Below, piece after piece: positions 29,561-38,306 of a stretch of 64,000 bases of DNA; position 1 is the first letter of the stretch; every line of letters starts with the position of its first letter. This DNA is from Candidatus Rhodoblastus alkanivorans (GTDB lineage Bacteria > Pseudomonadota > Alphaproteobacteria > Rhizobiales > Beijerinckiaceae). The stretch is from positions 265,501 through 329,500 of the forward strand of contig NZ_JAIVFP010000001.1 of NCBI RefSeq assembly GCF_022760755.1. The letters are read 5' to 3'. The position numbers and the translations under genes were made by a program. Below the pieces are notes generated by a model that did not search any database, had not been told where the DNA came from, and saw nothing but the letters and a program-made list of their open reading frames with translations.

Positions 29561-29578
29561 AACTGACGCTTCCAATCT

Positions 29579-30958
29579 TTATGTCGTGGCGACGGGTCCA
29601 CTTGGGCTCTGGCGCGAGAACATCGAACGTGTGTCGCCGCGTAGCAATTTCTTGACGGCGCTGGCGGCGACGACCTCTCCCTTGTTGAGAAAGGCCTCGT
29701 GATTGGCCTCGATCTCTTCAAGATCATAAAGGTAATTGACCATAATGCCGGCGGATTCGCGCAGCCCTTTCGGCGAGCGGTCGCCAAGCCAATTGATGCG
29801 TTCGAGCCGCGCCCCGTTGCCAAGATGGAACCGGGCGACGGGATCGACAGGGCGGCCCTTCTGCGATTTCGCCTTCAGAAAATATTCGGCCGCCATCGGC
29901 TCCAGCGCGCGACGCACGGCTTCCTGTTTCTCGGGGCTCTCGAGCCAATCATCGGTCATCAGCAGGTCGCGCAATGCCTGCTCCAGCCTTGAGATCGGCG
30001 GCGCGTCACCAGAGGACAGCCATTTCATAAATCCTGGGACGGGCGACAGGGTGACAAACTGATCCAGATGAGGCAATTCGCGGCGCAACTCCTCCACGAC
30101 CTGTTTGATGAGAAAATTGCCAAACGAGACTCCGGATAATCCCTGCTGGCAATTCGAAATCGAATAGAACACGGCCGTGCGCGCTTTTTCCGGATGCTCG
30201 AGCGCCCGATCCGCCGCGAGCAGTCCCTGGATATTGTCAGGCATCGCCGCCGTCAGCGCGACTTCCACGAAAATGAGAGGTTCATCGATCAGAGCTGGAT
30301 GGAAAAAGGCGTAGCAGCGTCGATCCTTCGGATCGATCCGGCGTCGCAGGTCGTCCCAATCATGGATTTGATGGACCGCCTCGTAACGAATGATTTTCTC
30401 CAGAATATTAGCTGGCGTTCCCCAGTCGATATGGCGCAGAACAAGAAAGCCTGGATTGAACCAGGAGTTAAAAAGATGCACAAAATCCGCGTCGATTAAT
30501 GCGAATTCTGCAACCTCATTGCAAATTTTGAGCAAATCCACGCGCATCGCGACAAGATCCTTGGTGCCGCCGGGAGCGCGATTGAGTCGACGGAACAATT
30601 CCTGTCGGCGCGGCTCGGACATATAATGCAGGCGTGACGCCGCCGCGCCGTCCGGAGCCAGCCTGAACGCCTCGACCGCCCGCTCGAGTTGCGCCTGGTC
30701 CGGCCCGAACTCGCGAGCCAAAACCTCAAAAAAGCTTTTCCGCGCGGCTTCAGGCAGACGAGCAAAGGCGTCCAAAGTCTCGCGCGCAATGACGGCGCCC
30801 GTCGCTTCACCCCGGCCGGATAATAAGGCGCCGCAAAGCGCGAGGACATCCGCGGCGGTCACAGAGGCCTCGCTGAACGACCACGAGCGTCCGTCGAGCA
30901 GATTCCTCCCACGCTCGGCGATGCTCGTCAAAAGATCGGAAAAAAAGGCGTTGCTCAT
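29579..30958 (-). CDS. malonyl-CoA decarboxylase
   Basis: Malonyl-CoA decarboxylase (about 459 residues), which converts malonyl-CoA to acetyl-CoA and CO2. The N-terminal helical domain is followed by a GNAT-like catalytic domain. Family segments include RMDLLKICNE-like VDLLKICNEVAEFA, FLVLRHIDWGTPANILEKII, YAVHQI-like YEAVHQIHDWDDLRRRI, CYAFFHPALIDEPLIFVEVAL, ISNCQQGLSGVSFGNFLIKQV and DPVARFHLGNGARLERINW. ATG 30958 is preferred because GGGAGAGAG lies just upstream. The frame remains open to 31039 without a binding site. It stands alone, downstream of mepA on the same strand. Confidence 0.92.
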   Translation of the reverse strand: MSNAFFSDLLTSIAERGRNLLDGRSWSFSEASVTAADVLALCGALLSGRGEATGAVIARETLDAFARLPEAARKSFFEVLAREFGPDQAQLERAVEAFRLAPDGAAASRLHYMSEPRRQELFRRLNRAPGGTKDLVAMRVDLLKICNEVAEFALIDADFVHLFNSWFNPGFLVLRHIDWGTPANILEKIIRYEAVHQIHDWDDLRRRIDPKDRRCYAFFHPALIDEPLIFVEVALTAAMPDNIQGLLAADRALEHPEKARTAVFYSISNCQQGLSGVSFGNFLIKQVVEELRRELPHLDQFVTLSPVPGFMKWLSSGDAPPISRLEQALRDLLMTDDWLESPEKQEAVRRALEPMAAEYFLKAKSQKGRPVDPVARFHLGNGARLERINWLGDRSPKGLRESAGIMVNYLYDLEEIEANHEAFLNKGEVVAASAVKKLLRGDTRSMFSRQSPSGPVATT

Positions 30959-31084
30959 TCCGGCTCTCTCCCTGATGGATCCTAGGCGCTCCTCCGCAAC
31001 GTCCACCTCTTGATCGGGCTGCTTGTTCGGCAGTCTCATGGACGAAGAACGTGAAATTAAGGCGAAGCCATTTCCGCCTGGCTC

Positions 31085-32032
31085 CTATTTCGCAACCAGA
31101 ACGCGTCGGCATTCCGGCGGCAATTCCGCCATTGTCAGCGAGGGCCGGGGCTTGGCGTGAGGATTGAGTCTTGGATGAAGAACGGCGTCCGTGATCCACC
31201 AATTGAGCGAAGCATCGCAGCCGTCGCCGGGCGGAACGGGATCCTGCGGCCGACATTCTTCGTTCCCGGCCGGACAGGCGATCCGAACATGGAAATGGTA
31301 ATTATGCCCATAATAGGGGCGAACGTTATGCAGCCACGACCGATCGCCGGTCGCGTCGCGGCACAGGGCTCTTTTGATGGCCGCATTCACGAAAACGCGC
31401 TCGACGATCGGATCGCGCGCGGCGGCGCGAATAATGCCTAGCTGACCCGGAGACCAGACGGAGCGATCCACGTCGAGGCCATTCCGGCGAACCATGTTCA
31501 CCGCCGATATTGTCTCGCGCTCCCCACGCGAAAGCCTGCGTTCCAGCATCGGCGTAAGCCAGATATCGACGTCCAGGCCAATTTGGTGCGACGCATGGCC
31601 CGTGAGCATCGGCCCGCCCCGCGGCTGCGACATGTCGCCGACGAGAATCCCAGGCCAGCCGGCCTCGCTGGGCGCACGAGCCGCCAGGCGTTCGAGGAAG
31701 CCTATAAGAGCGGGATGCCCCCAATAACGGTCGCGGGACACGCGCATGACTTGCCAGGTCGCGCCATTGACCGGCAACGCCTTGGCGCCCGCGAGGCAGC
31801 CGCGCGAATAAAATCCGATGGAACGGGCAGAAAGCTGAGCGGGTTCGATCGCCCGACCAAACAATTGCTTCGCCGGGGTCGAAGGATCGTTGGGGTGCTT
31901 GAGGGGAGGCAGCGGCTTCGGGTCGAGCGTTCCCTTTTCCTGCGCCTCGGCGGCAAGGCCGAACGCGAACGCGGATGACAGAATTGCGAAAACACCGAGG
32001 GCCAGGCGAATGGATATTTTGCTCGATTTCAT
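31085..32032 (-). CDS. mepA: penicillin-insensitive murein endopeptidase
   Basis: Periplasmic LAS-type zinc peptidase (M74, 315 residues) that cuts D-Ala-meso-DAP cross-links in peptidoglycan. Signal peptide about residues 1-30 (LALGVFAILSSAFAFGLAAEA). Zinc and active-site motifs: GDMSQPRGGPMLTGHASHQIGLDVDIW carries the metal His and Asp, and NYHFHVRIACP the late HxH. The start has AAAGG nearby. It is divergent from an L,D-transpeptidase gene 95 bp away, making a small cell-wall remodelling pair. Confidence 0.94.
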   Translation of the reverse strand: MKSSKISIRLALGVFAILSSAFAFGLAAEAQEKGTLDPKPLPPLKHPNDPSTPAKQLFGRAIEPAQLSARSIGFYSRGCLAGAKALPVNGATWQVMRVSRDRYWGHPALIGFLERLAARAPSEAGWPGILVGDMSQPRGGPMLTGHASHQIGLDVDIWLTPMLERRLSRGERETISAVNMVRRNGLDVDRSVWSPGQLGIIRAAARDPIVERVFVNAAIKRALCRDATGDRSWLHNVRPYYGHNYHFHVRIACPAGNEECRPQDPVPPGDGCDASLNWWITDAVLHPRLNPHAKPRPSLTMAELPPECRRVLVAK

Positions 32033-32127
32033 TCCATCAACCTTTATTTCATTCGAAACTTTACCGCGCCGCCGTAAATTGGAATGCTAGGCGGAGCTTG
32101 GAAAGTTAAGTTCGTCTGGAGCCCGTA

Positions 32128-32739
32128 ATGCGTAAATTGGCTCAACTCCTCCTGGTTTTCGCTACATTCTTGATTGCGCCCGCCGCGTTGGCGCGGGTCC
32201 AGATATCCATCAATCTCTCAACTCAGAGGATGGACGTCCGCTCCTCCGACGGCCAAAGTTATTCCTGGCCGATCTCCTCCGCCCGCGCGGGCTATGTGAC
32301 CCCGCGCGGCGTATATTCGGCGACATCTCTGCAAAGGATGCACTATTCCAAAAAATACCATAATTCGCCAATGCCGCATTCGATTTTCTTCCGTGGCGGC
32401 TATGCGATCCATGGAACTTATGCGACGCGCTCCCTCGGACGCCCGGCGTCGCACGGCTGCGTCCGAATTTCCCCTGCCAATGCCGCCCAGCTCTATTCCC
32501 TGGTGCGGGCGGAGGGCGCTACGATCAGGATCAGCGGCTCCCCGCCGCCCAGCCGCCCGTTCGCCAGCGAATGGCGCGATCGCAAGCATCACCACCATTA
32601 TGCCTATAATGCCGGGCGCCATCATCGTCACTACGCCCATTACGCCGGGCGGCCTTACCATTCGTCCGTAATGTCCTATGCGCCCACCAGGCAGGGAACG
32701 TATCCAGCCGGCATATTTGGGGTCGTTCTCTCCCAATAG
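32128..32739 (+). CDS. L,D-transpeptidase (YkuD) with His-rich tail
   Basis: 203-residue exported L,D-transpeptidase that forms 3-3 cross-links or attaches proteins to peptidoglycan. Signal peptide MRKLAQLLLVFATFLIAPA ending ALA. YkuD domain about residues 25-140 with the catalytic HGTYATRSLGRPASHGCVRI (His and nucleophile Cys). The C-terminal 50 residues are rich in His and Tyr (KHHHHYAYNAGRHHRHYAHY), unusual for the family core and possibly metal- or wall-binding. TGGAG precedes the ATG. Confidence 0.92.
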   Translation: MRKLAQLLLVFATFLIAPAALARVQISINLSTQRMDVRSSDGQSYSWPISSARAGYVTPRGVYSATSLQRMHYSKKYHNSPMPHSIFFRGGYAIHGTYATRSLGRPASHGCVRISPANAAQLYSLVRAEGATIRISGSPPPSRPFASEWRDRKHHHHYAYNAGRHHRHYAHYAGRPYHSSVMSYAPTRQGTYPAGIFGVVLSQ

Positions 32740-32741
32740 GT

Positions 32742-33023
32742 TCAAGCCGGGTTGTCGACCACCCTCGCGTCGTAACGCAGCTTGAGCAGGATGATAAGCG
32801 CATTGAGCGCTATGGTGATCGCATTGAACAACACGATCGACAGAGAGCCGATCAGGACGCCGTAAATCAGCCAAAGCATGCAGCCGACGACGAATGTCGC
32901 CTGGGTCGTCATCGAAATCGACTTCGCGTCCCTGCTCCGCAGAATTTTGACCGCCTGCGGCGTCCAGCACAAGGTCGTGAGCGTTCCGGCAAGGAACCCG
33001 ACAAGTTCCGTTTCGGGAGCCAT
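32742..33023 (-). CDS. SemiSWEET-family transporter
   Basis: 93-residue three-helix membrane protein of the SemiSWEET/PQ-loop family, which dimerises to move small sugars. The PQ motif is in LCWTPQAVKILRSRDAKSIS (helix 1), with WLIYGVLIGSLSIVLFNAITI (helices 2-3) including the conserved Asn. GGAGG lies 7 nt before the ATG. It is downstream of hrcA by 32 nt on the same strand and converges on the transpeptidase. The substrate is unknown. Confidence 0.9.
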   Translation of the reverse strand: MAPETELVGFLAGTLTTLCWTPQAVKILRSRDAKSISMTTQATFVVGCMLWLIYGVLIGSLSIVLFNAITIALNALIILLKLRYDARVVDNPA

Positions 33024-33055
33024 GCATATTCCTCCGTCGGGAGCCTCCCGGCCGT

Positions 33056-34144
33056 TCAGACGCCGCCATAGAGGCGCGCCATGACCCGGGCGGTATAATC
33101 GACCATGGGGACGACGCGCGCGTAATTGAGCCGCGTGGGTCCAATCACGCCGAGCACGCCGACGATTCGCCGTTGTGAATCGTGAAAGGGCGCGGCGATC
33201 ATCGACGAGCCGGACAAAGAAAACAATTTGTTTTCCGAGCCAATGAAGATACGCACGCCCTCGCCCTCTTCGGCGCGGGAAAGCAGATCGATGACGTCCC
33301 GCTTTGTTTCGAGATCATCGAACAGCAGGCGGATACGCTCGAGATCGACCATCGCCGTCAAATCATCAAGGAGATTTGCGTGGCCGCGCACGATGAGGTT
33401 CTGGGCGGCGCCGGCCGGGCCGGCCCAAATCGCCAGGCCCGCGTCAACCAGCCGCGCGGTCAGCACATCCAGTTCAGCCTGAGCGGCGACGCGCGAAATC
33501 TCGATTTCGTCACGCACTTGCGACAAAGTCCGGCCCCGGACGCGCGAATTGAGGTAGTTGCTCGCCTCGACCAGGGCGGAGGCCGGAAGATCCGCGGGAA
33601 CGGGCAGAATGCGGTTCTCGACGGAGCCGTCGTCCGAGACCAGGATCGCCAACGCCTTTTCCGGCTCAAGGCGCACGAATTCAATCTGTCTTAGGCGACT
33701 ATTGTCCTTGCTTGTCAGAACGACGCCCGCTCCTCGCGTCAGACCCGATAGCAGGAGCCCGGCTTCCGACAGGGCGTCCTCCATGGTTCGTTCCCGCGAC
33801 GCCGCGCAAATTTGCGCTTCGATCCGATCGCGCTCCAGTTCGGTGAGATCGCCGATCTGGAGGAGGGAATCGACGAAGAAGCGAAGCCCGAGTTCGGTCG
33901 GGAGGCGACCAGCGCTGGTATGAGGAGAATAGACCAGGCCCAACTCCTCCAGATCCTGCATTACGTTGCGCACCGAGGCGGGCGACAGCGGCACGGACAG
34001 AATACGGGAAAGGTGGCGTGAGCCGACCGGCTCGCCATGGGCAAGATAGGTCTCGACGATATTCTTGAAAATTTCGCGCGAGCGTTCATTAAGTCGCGAA
34101 AGCGACCCTGCGCTGGAGGCCAGGACGTCCGGATTTGCAGCCAT
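33056..34144 (-). CDS. hrcA: heat-inducible transcription repressor HrcA
   Basis: Repressor (362 residues) that binds CIRCE operators of groESL/dnaK genes and needs GroEL for activity. N-terminal winged helix: [62 protein letters not shown] (about residues 20-85). A GAF-like central domain follows, and the C-terminal [28 protein letters not shown] is diagnostic. ATG 34144 is chosen as the family start (MAANPDV); the frame is open further upstream through rpsT antisense. No CIRCE element or chaperonin operon is in the window. Confidence 0.95.
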   Translation of the reverse strand: MAANPDVLASSAGSLSRLNERSREIFKNIVETYLAHGEPVGSRHLSRILSVPLSPASVRNVMQDLEELGLVYSPHTSAGRLPTELGLRFFVDSLLQIGDLTELERDRIEAQICAASRERTMEDALSEAGLLLSGLTRGAGVVLTSKDNSRLRQIEFVRLEPEKALAILVSDDGSVENRILPVPADLPASALVEASNYLNSRVRGRTLSQVRDEIEISRVAAQAELDVLTARLVDAGLAIWAGPAGAAQNLIVRGHANLLDDLTAMVDLERIRLLFDDLETKRDVIDLLSRAEEGEGVRIFIGSENKLFSLSGSSMIAAPFHDSQRRIVGVLGVIGPTRLNYARVVPMVDYTARVMARLYGGV

Positions 34145-34206
34145 ATAAAATATTGACGCGGCGCGATGAACGATGCAAGTGGCTGCTGCTTCGGCTGCAT
34201 AAAATC

Positions 34207-34234
34207 TAAAACCCCGCCGAAGCGACCGGCGGGG
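34207..34234 (-). terminator. Rho-independent terminator after rpsT
   Basis: On the minus strand CCCCGCCG / CGGCGGGG with a 7-nt loop, then TTTT and an AT-rich tail. It lies 26 nt past the rpsT stop and before hrcA. Confidence 0.85.
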
Positions 34235-34259
34235 CCAAAAGGCGCGGAAGAAGGGGTGA

Positions 34260-34532
34260 TTACGCCTGTTTGCCGAGCGCAGCGACGCGAGAGGACAGGC
34301 GCGACACTTTACGGGACGCATTGTTCTTGTGAACAATGCCCTTCTGCGCGGCGCGCATGAGGATCGGTTCGGCTGCGGCGAGCGCGGACTTGGCGGCGGA
34401 CTGATCGCCCGTGCTGATCGCTTCCTCGACCTTGCGGATGAATGTGCGCATTTTGCTGCGACGCTGGCGATTGATCGCGGTGCGCCGAGCGATTTGACGG
34501 ACGGCCTTCTTCGCCGATTTGGTATTCGCCAT
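34260..34532 (-). CDS. rpsT: 30S ribosomal protein S20
   Basis: Primary 16S rRNA-binding protein of the small subunit, 90 residues. Start [20 protein letters not shown], then [16 protein letters not shown], and C-terminal [20 protein letters not shown], all S20 hallmarks. A longer in-frame reading exists upstream but the family start is at 34532 with GGGGA before it. It has its own promoter, leader hairpin and terminator, so it is a single-gene unit. Confidence 0.97.
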   Translation of the reverse strand: MANTKSAKKAVRQIARRTAINRQRRSKMRTFIRKVEEAISTGDQSAAKSALAAAEPILMRAAQKGIVHKNNASRKVSRLSSRVAALGKQA

Positions 34533-34592
34533 GAGGATCCCCGGACGAAAGCGCGCGCCGTACGTCGTGGCTGCGTCGCCTGAAAACAATGA

Positions 34593-34613
34593 CGGCGCCT
34601 CAAGCAGGCGCCG
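34593..34613 (-). promoter_or_regulatory. hairpin in the rpsT 5' leader
   Basis: Perfect 8-bp stem CGGCGCCT / AGGCGCCG with a 5-nt loop, between the rpsT promoter and start codon. It is not followed by a T-run. It could take part in S20 autocontrol or protect the 5' end. Confidence 0.4.
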
Positions 34614-34625
34614 CGTGTGAAGGGC

Positions 34626-34654
34626 TTATAAGCGCGATGAGGGCGTTTCGTCAA
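34626..34654 (-). promoter_or_regulatory. sigma-70-type promoter of rpsT
   Basis: Minus strand TTGACG, 17-nt spacer, TTATAA, about 95 bp upstream of the rpsT start, in the gap after the enoyl-CoA hydratase gene. Confidence 0.7.
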
Positions 34655-34686
34655 CGCGGGATTTGCAATCCTATTCGCGAATCGTG

Positions 34687-35460
34687 TCAGCGATTCTTGA
34701 AATGCGCCTGGCGCTTCTCGATGAACGCCGTCATGCCTTCCTTTTGATCGTGGGTCGCAAATGCGGCGTGAAAGTTCCGCCGTTCGAATTTGACACCTTC
34801 GGTCAAGGTCGATTCAAAGGCTGAATTGATACAATCCTTGATCTGCATGGTGATCGGCAGGGACATGGACGCGATTGTGCGCGCCGTCTTCACCGCCTCC
34901 TCGACCAATTGCTCGGCGGGCACGACACGAGAAACGAGACCGCAGCGTTCGGCTTCCTCAGCGCCCATCATCCGGCCCGTCAGGCACATTTCCATGGCCT
35001 TGGATTTGCCGATAAAACGGGACAGGCGCTGCGTGCCGCCAGCGCCGGGCAGGATGCCGAGTTTCACTTCAGGCTGGCCGAATTTTGCGGTCTCCGCGGC
35101 CAGAATGAAATCGCACATCATGGCAAGCTCGCAGCCGCCGCCCAGCGCAAAGCCCGCGACAGCGGCGATCGCCGGCTTACGGAAATAGGATAAACGCTCC
35201 CAGCTGCGGATCGTATCGCTGAGATAGGCGTCCATATAAGTCAGCAATTGCAATTCTTTGATGTCGGCGCCGGCGGCGAACGCCTTATCCGACCCCGTCA
35301 ATACCAAGGCGCCGATTTCGGGATCTTTCTCAAATTCATCGAGCGCGACGTTCAATTCCTGGATCAATCGTGAATTCAGCGCATTCAAAGCCTTCGGACG
35401 ATTGAGCCGGATGAGCCCGACGGCGCCATCGGCTTCGACAAGGATGTTTTGATAAGACAT
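34687..35460 (-). CDS. enoyl-CoA hydratase
   Basis: Crotonase-fold hydratase (257 residues) adding water to short-chain trans-2-enoyl-CoA. Oxyanion-hole segments [13 protein letters not shown] and [17 protein letters not shown], and the catalytic pair Glu in [15 protein letters not shown] and Glu in [17 protein letters not shown]-like sequence ([17 protein letters not shown]). All are in canonical positions. The same gene commonly precedes rpsT in Rhizobiales. Weak GGTGATCC precedes the start. Confidence 0.93.
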   Translation of the reverse strand: MSYQNILVEADGAVGLIRLNRPKALNALNSRLIQELNVALDEFEKDPEIGALVLTGSDKAFAAGADIKELQLLTYMDAYLSDTIRSWERLSYFRKPAIAAVAGFALGGGCELAMMCDFILAAETAKFGQPEVKLGILPGAGGTQRLSRFIGKSKAMEMCLTGRMMGAEEAERCGLVSRVVPAEQLVEEAVKTARTIASMSLPITMQIKDCINSAFESTLTEGVKFERRNFHAAFATHDQKEGMTAFIEKRQAHFKNR

Positions 35461-35522
35461 GGATCACCTTTGCGACGCCGCCGGTGCTCGGCGGATGGTG
35501 GCTTGTGGCTCAAAAGACCGGC

Positions 35523-36494
35523 TCAAAGGCCCTCGAAAAGAGCCGTCGAGAGGTAGCGCTCGGCAAAAGACGGGATGATGACCACGATATTCTTGCCTTG
35601 CGAACTGGGGCGCGCTCCCACCTGAAGCGCCGCCGCGACCGCCGCGCCGGAAGAAATGCCGATAGGGACGCCCTCGATCCGCGCGACCTGACGCGCCATC
35701 TCCAATGCCGTCGCGCTATCGACGGTCACCACCTCGTCGATGACGTCACGATCCAGCACAGGCGGAACAAAGCCGGCGCCGATGCCCTGTATCTTGTGAG
35801 GACCGGGCTGTCCGCCGGATAGAACAGGCGATTCCGCCGGTTCCACCGCGATCATTTTGACGCCGGGCTTGCGCGATTTCAGGACTTGGCCTACGCCGGT
35901 GATGGTCCCTCCGGTGCCGACGCCGGAAATGACGATATCGACCTCGCCGTTGGTGTCGTTCCAGATTTCCTCCGCGGTCGTCAGTCGATGAATCGCCGGA
36001 TTGGCGGGATTCTCGAACTGCGCCGGGGTGATCGCGTCGGGCGTCGCGGCGACCATTTCGGTGGCCTTAGCCACTGCGCCCTTCATGCCCTGCGCGGCCG
36101 GCGTCAAGACAAGTTCAGCGCCAAGCAGGGCGAGCATCTTGCGCCGTTCGATCGACATTGACTCCGGCATGACCAGAATGAGCCTGTAGCCGCGCGCCGC
36201 GGCAACGAAAGCCAGGGCAATGCCTGTGTTGCCCGACGTCGGCTCGATCAGGACCGTCTTTCCGGGCATGATTTTGCCGTCGGCTTCGAGCGCGTCGATC
36301 ATGGAAAGGCCGATGCGGTCTTTCACCGAAGCGATGGGATTGAAGAATTCGAGCTTCGCCAGCAAATGCGCCTTGACGCCTCGCGCCGCGGCGATGCGAT
36401 CGAACCGCACCAGCGGCGTGTCGCCGATGGTTTCGGTCACCGAATTGTAAATTCGGCCGCGACCCGGCTTTTTCATATTGTCGGAATTGGTCAT
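35523..36494 (-). CDS. cysK: cysteine synthase A (O-acetylserine sulfhydrylase)
   Basis: PLP enzyme making cysteine from O-acetylserine and sulfide (323 residues). The PLP lysine is in [16 protein letters not shown] (about residue 56). The substrate loop [16 protein letters not shown] and the phosphate-binding glycine loop [13 protein letters not shown] are present. The start at 36494 has GGGGAGC 6-7 nt upstream and yields [13 protein letters not shown]. The frame is open a little further. The long N-terminal [20 protein letters not shown] is typical of alphaproteobacterial CysK. Confidence 0.94.
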   Translation of the reverse strand: MTNSDNMKKPGRGRIYNSVTETIGDTPLVRFDRIAAARGVKAHLLAKLEFFNPIASVKDRIGLSMIDALEADGKIMPGKTVLIEPTSGNTGIALAFVAAARGYRLILVMPESMSIERRKMLALLGAELVLTPAAQGMKGAVAKATEMVAATPDAITPAQFENPANPAIHRLTTAEEIWNDTNGEVDIVISGVGTGGTITGVGQVLKSRKPGVKMIAVEPAESPVLSGGQPGPHKIQGIGAGFVPPVLDRDVIDEVVTVDSATALEMARQVARIEGVPIGISSGAAVAAALQVGARPSSQGKNIVVIIPSFAERYLSTALFEGL

Positions 36495-36599
36495 CGCATT
36501 GCTCCCCGCGAAGGAATTTCTTTCAGTAGTGAATTTGACTAGCCCCAAAATGCCTGTCGATGAAGGCCGCGTTCCATCAGTTCGCCTTGGCCGAACGAT

Positions 36600-37061
36600 C
36601 TAAGCAAATGCGGCGCCTTGGCCGGTGGAGCCGAATCCGCCAGCGCCGCGGCGCGTTTCCGAAACCTCATCAATGACGGACAGGCGCGCCTGGACCACCG
36701 GAGCAAAGACCAATTGCGCGATCCGGTCGCCTCGATTGATCTGGACGGGCTCATCGCCAAGATTGATCAACAGGACGCCGACTTCGCCACGATAGTCGCT
36801 GTCGATCGTTCCCGGAGCATTCAGAACCGTCACGCCATGCTTCAAGGCAAGGCCGGATCGCGGCCGGACCTGGGCCTCGAAGCCCAGCGGAATCTCCAGG
36901 ATCAGCCCGGTCGGAACCGCGCGCCTTTCGCCCGGCCGCAAAACGGCTGGCGCATCGGCGGGAATAGCGGCGACCAGATCGAGGCCGGCGGCCCCGGCGC
37001 TCTGATATGAGGGGAGCGGCAAATCCTCGCCATGCGGCAGTCTCTTGGTCTTGATTTCCAA
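36600..37061 (-). CDS. dut: dUTP diphosphatase
   Basis: Trimeric dUTPase (153 residues) hydrolysing dUTP to dUMP. All five motifs are visible: [48 protein letters not shown] and the flexible C-terminal [10 protein letters not shown]. It lies one base after coaBC on the minus strand, the conserved coaBC-dut operon. Confidence 0.97.
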   Translation of the reverse strand: MEIKTKRLPHGEDLPLPSYQSAGAAGLDLVAAIPADAPAVLRPGERRAVPTGLILEIPLGFEAQVRPRSGLALKHGVTVLNAPGTIDSDYRGEVGVLLINLGDEPVQINRGDRIAQLVFAPVVQARLSVIDEVSETRRGAGGFGSTGQGAAFA

Positions 37062-37062
37062 T

Positions 37063-38295
37063 TCAGCGTCCTTCCCGCTGCGTCAACAGCAAGGCCAAAT
37101 GCTCGACCAGTTGGGCCGCCGCGGCGTCCTTGTCCCGTTTCGGCCAGACCGTCTCGCCGTCCGACGTGATGATGACCATTGTATTTTCGTCCCCGCCCAT
37201 CACGCCGGCCGCCGGACTCACATCATTTGCGACGATCAGGTCGCAGCCCTTTCGCGCTAGCTTCTCGCGCGCATGTTCTATAAGTTTTTCGGTTTCGGCG
37301 GCGAAGCCGACGACCAGGTTGGGTCGGGCCGACACATGGCGGGAAATGGTCGCAAGGATGTCCGGATTCTCGACGAGCTTCAACTCAGGCGGGCCATGTG
37401 CGCCCTTCTTTATTTTTTCATTTTGATCATCCGCAACGCGCCAATCCGCGACCGCCGCGGCGGCGATAAAAATATCGCAAGGCAATGAGGCATCAACCGC
37501 TGACGCCATTTGTCGCGCGGTTTCAACGCGCAGAACGCGTACGCCATCGGGCGCCGGAAGATTGACCGGGCCCGAAACAAGAACGACTTCCGCGCCCGCC
37601 GCCCGCGCCGCCCGCGCGATCGCGTAGCTCTGTTTGCCGGAGGAACGGTTGGCGATATAGCGGACGGGATCGATCGGCTCATGGGTTGGCCCTGCCGTGA
37701 TCACGACCTTCCTGCCCGCAAGCGAACCGCGCAAATTCGTTCCGCCCGCGAAATGATCCTGAATGGCGTCAAAAATCTCCGCGGGCTCCGCCATGCGGCC
37801 GAATCCGCTCTCACCACAGGCCATCGCGCCTTCGTTGGGGCCGACGAACATCACGCCGTCCGTTCGCAGCTGCGCGCAATTTCGCCTTGTCGCGGGATGT
37901 TCCCACATCCGCCAATTCATTGCCGGCGCGACCAATATTGGCTTGTTGGAGGCCAATAAAAGCGTAGAGGCCAAATCGTTCGCGAGGCCCTGCGCGGCTT
38001 TCGCCAACAGGTCGGCGGTCGCCGGCGCGACGACGACCAGATCGGTGGACCTGCTCAACTGGATGTGACCCATCTCCGTCTCATCGGTGAGGGAAAATAG
38101 GTCCTCATAGACCTTTTCGCCGCTCAGGCTGGCCAGCGACAGCGCGGTGACGAAATTCGCCCCCGCTTTGGTCAGGACCGTTCGGACCGCGATGTCGGCG
38201 GTGCGCAGGAGGCGGATCAATTCGAGGCTCTTATATGCAGCGATTCCGCCGCCCACGATCAGCAGAACGGAGGAGTTCCTTTGCGGCGTCGCCAT
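37063..38295 (-). CDS. coaBC: bifunctional phosphopantothenoylcysteine decarboxylase/synthetase
   Basis: CoaBC makes 4'-phosphopantetheine in CoA synthesis: CTP-dependent addition of cysteine (CoaB half) and FMN-dependent decarboxylation (CoaC half). 410 residues. N-terminal flavoprotein [17 protein letters not shown], the catalytic [18 protein letters not shown], and the substrate loop [16 protein letters not shown]. The C-terminal synthetase half has [23 protein letters not shown] and VVGFAAETE, with [11 protein letters not shown]. The ATG at 38295 starts [12 protein letters not shown]. ubiB is 11 nt upstream and dut 1 nt downstream. Confidence 0.96.
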   Translation of the reverse strand: MATPQRNSSVLLIVGGGIAAYKSLELIRLLRTADIAVRTVLTKAGANFVTALSLASLSGEKVYEDLFSLTDETEMGHIQLSRSTDLVVVAPATADLLAKAAQGLANDLASTLLLASNKPILVAPAMNWRMWEHPATRRNCAQLRTDGVMFVGPNEGAMACGESGFGRMAEPAEIFDAIQDHFAGGTNLRGSLAGRKVVITAGPTHEPIDPVRYIANRSSGKQSYAIARAARAAGAEVVLVSGPVNLPAPDGVRVLRVETARQMASAVDASLPCDIFIAAAAVADWRVADDQNEKIKKGAHGPPELKLVENPDILATISRHVSARPNLVVGFAAETEKLIEHAREKLARKGCDLIVANDVSPAAGVMGGDENTMVIITSDGETVWPKRDKDAAAAQLVEHLALLLTQREGR

Positions 38296-38306
38296 GAACC
38301 GAGCCC

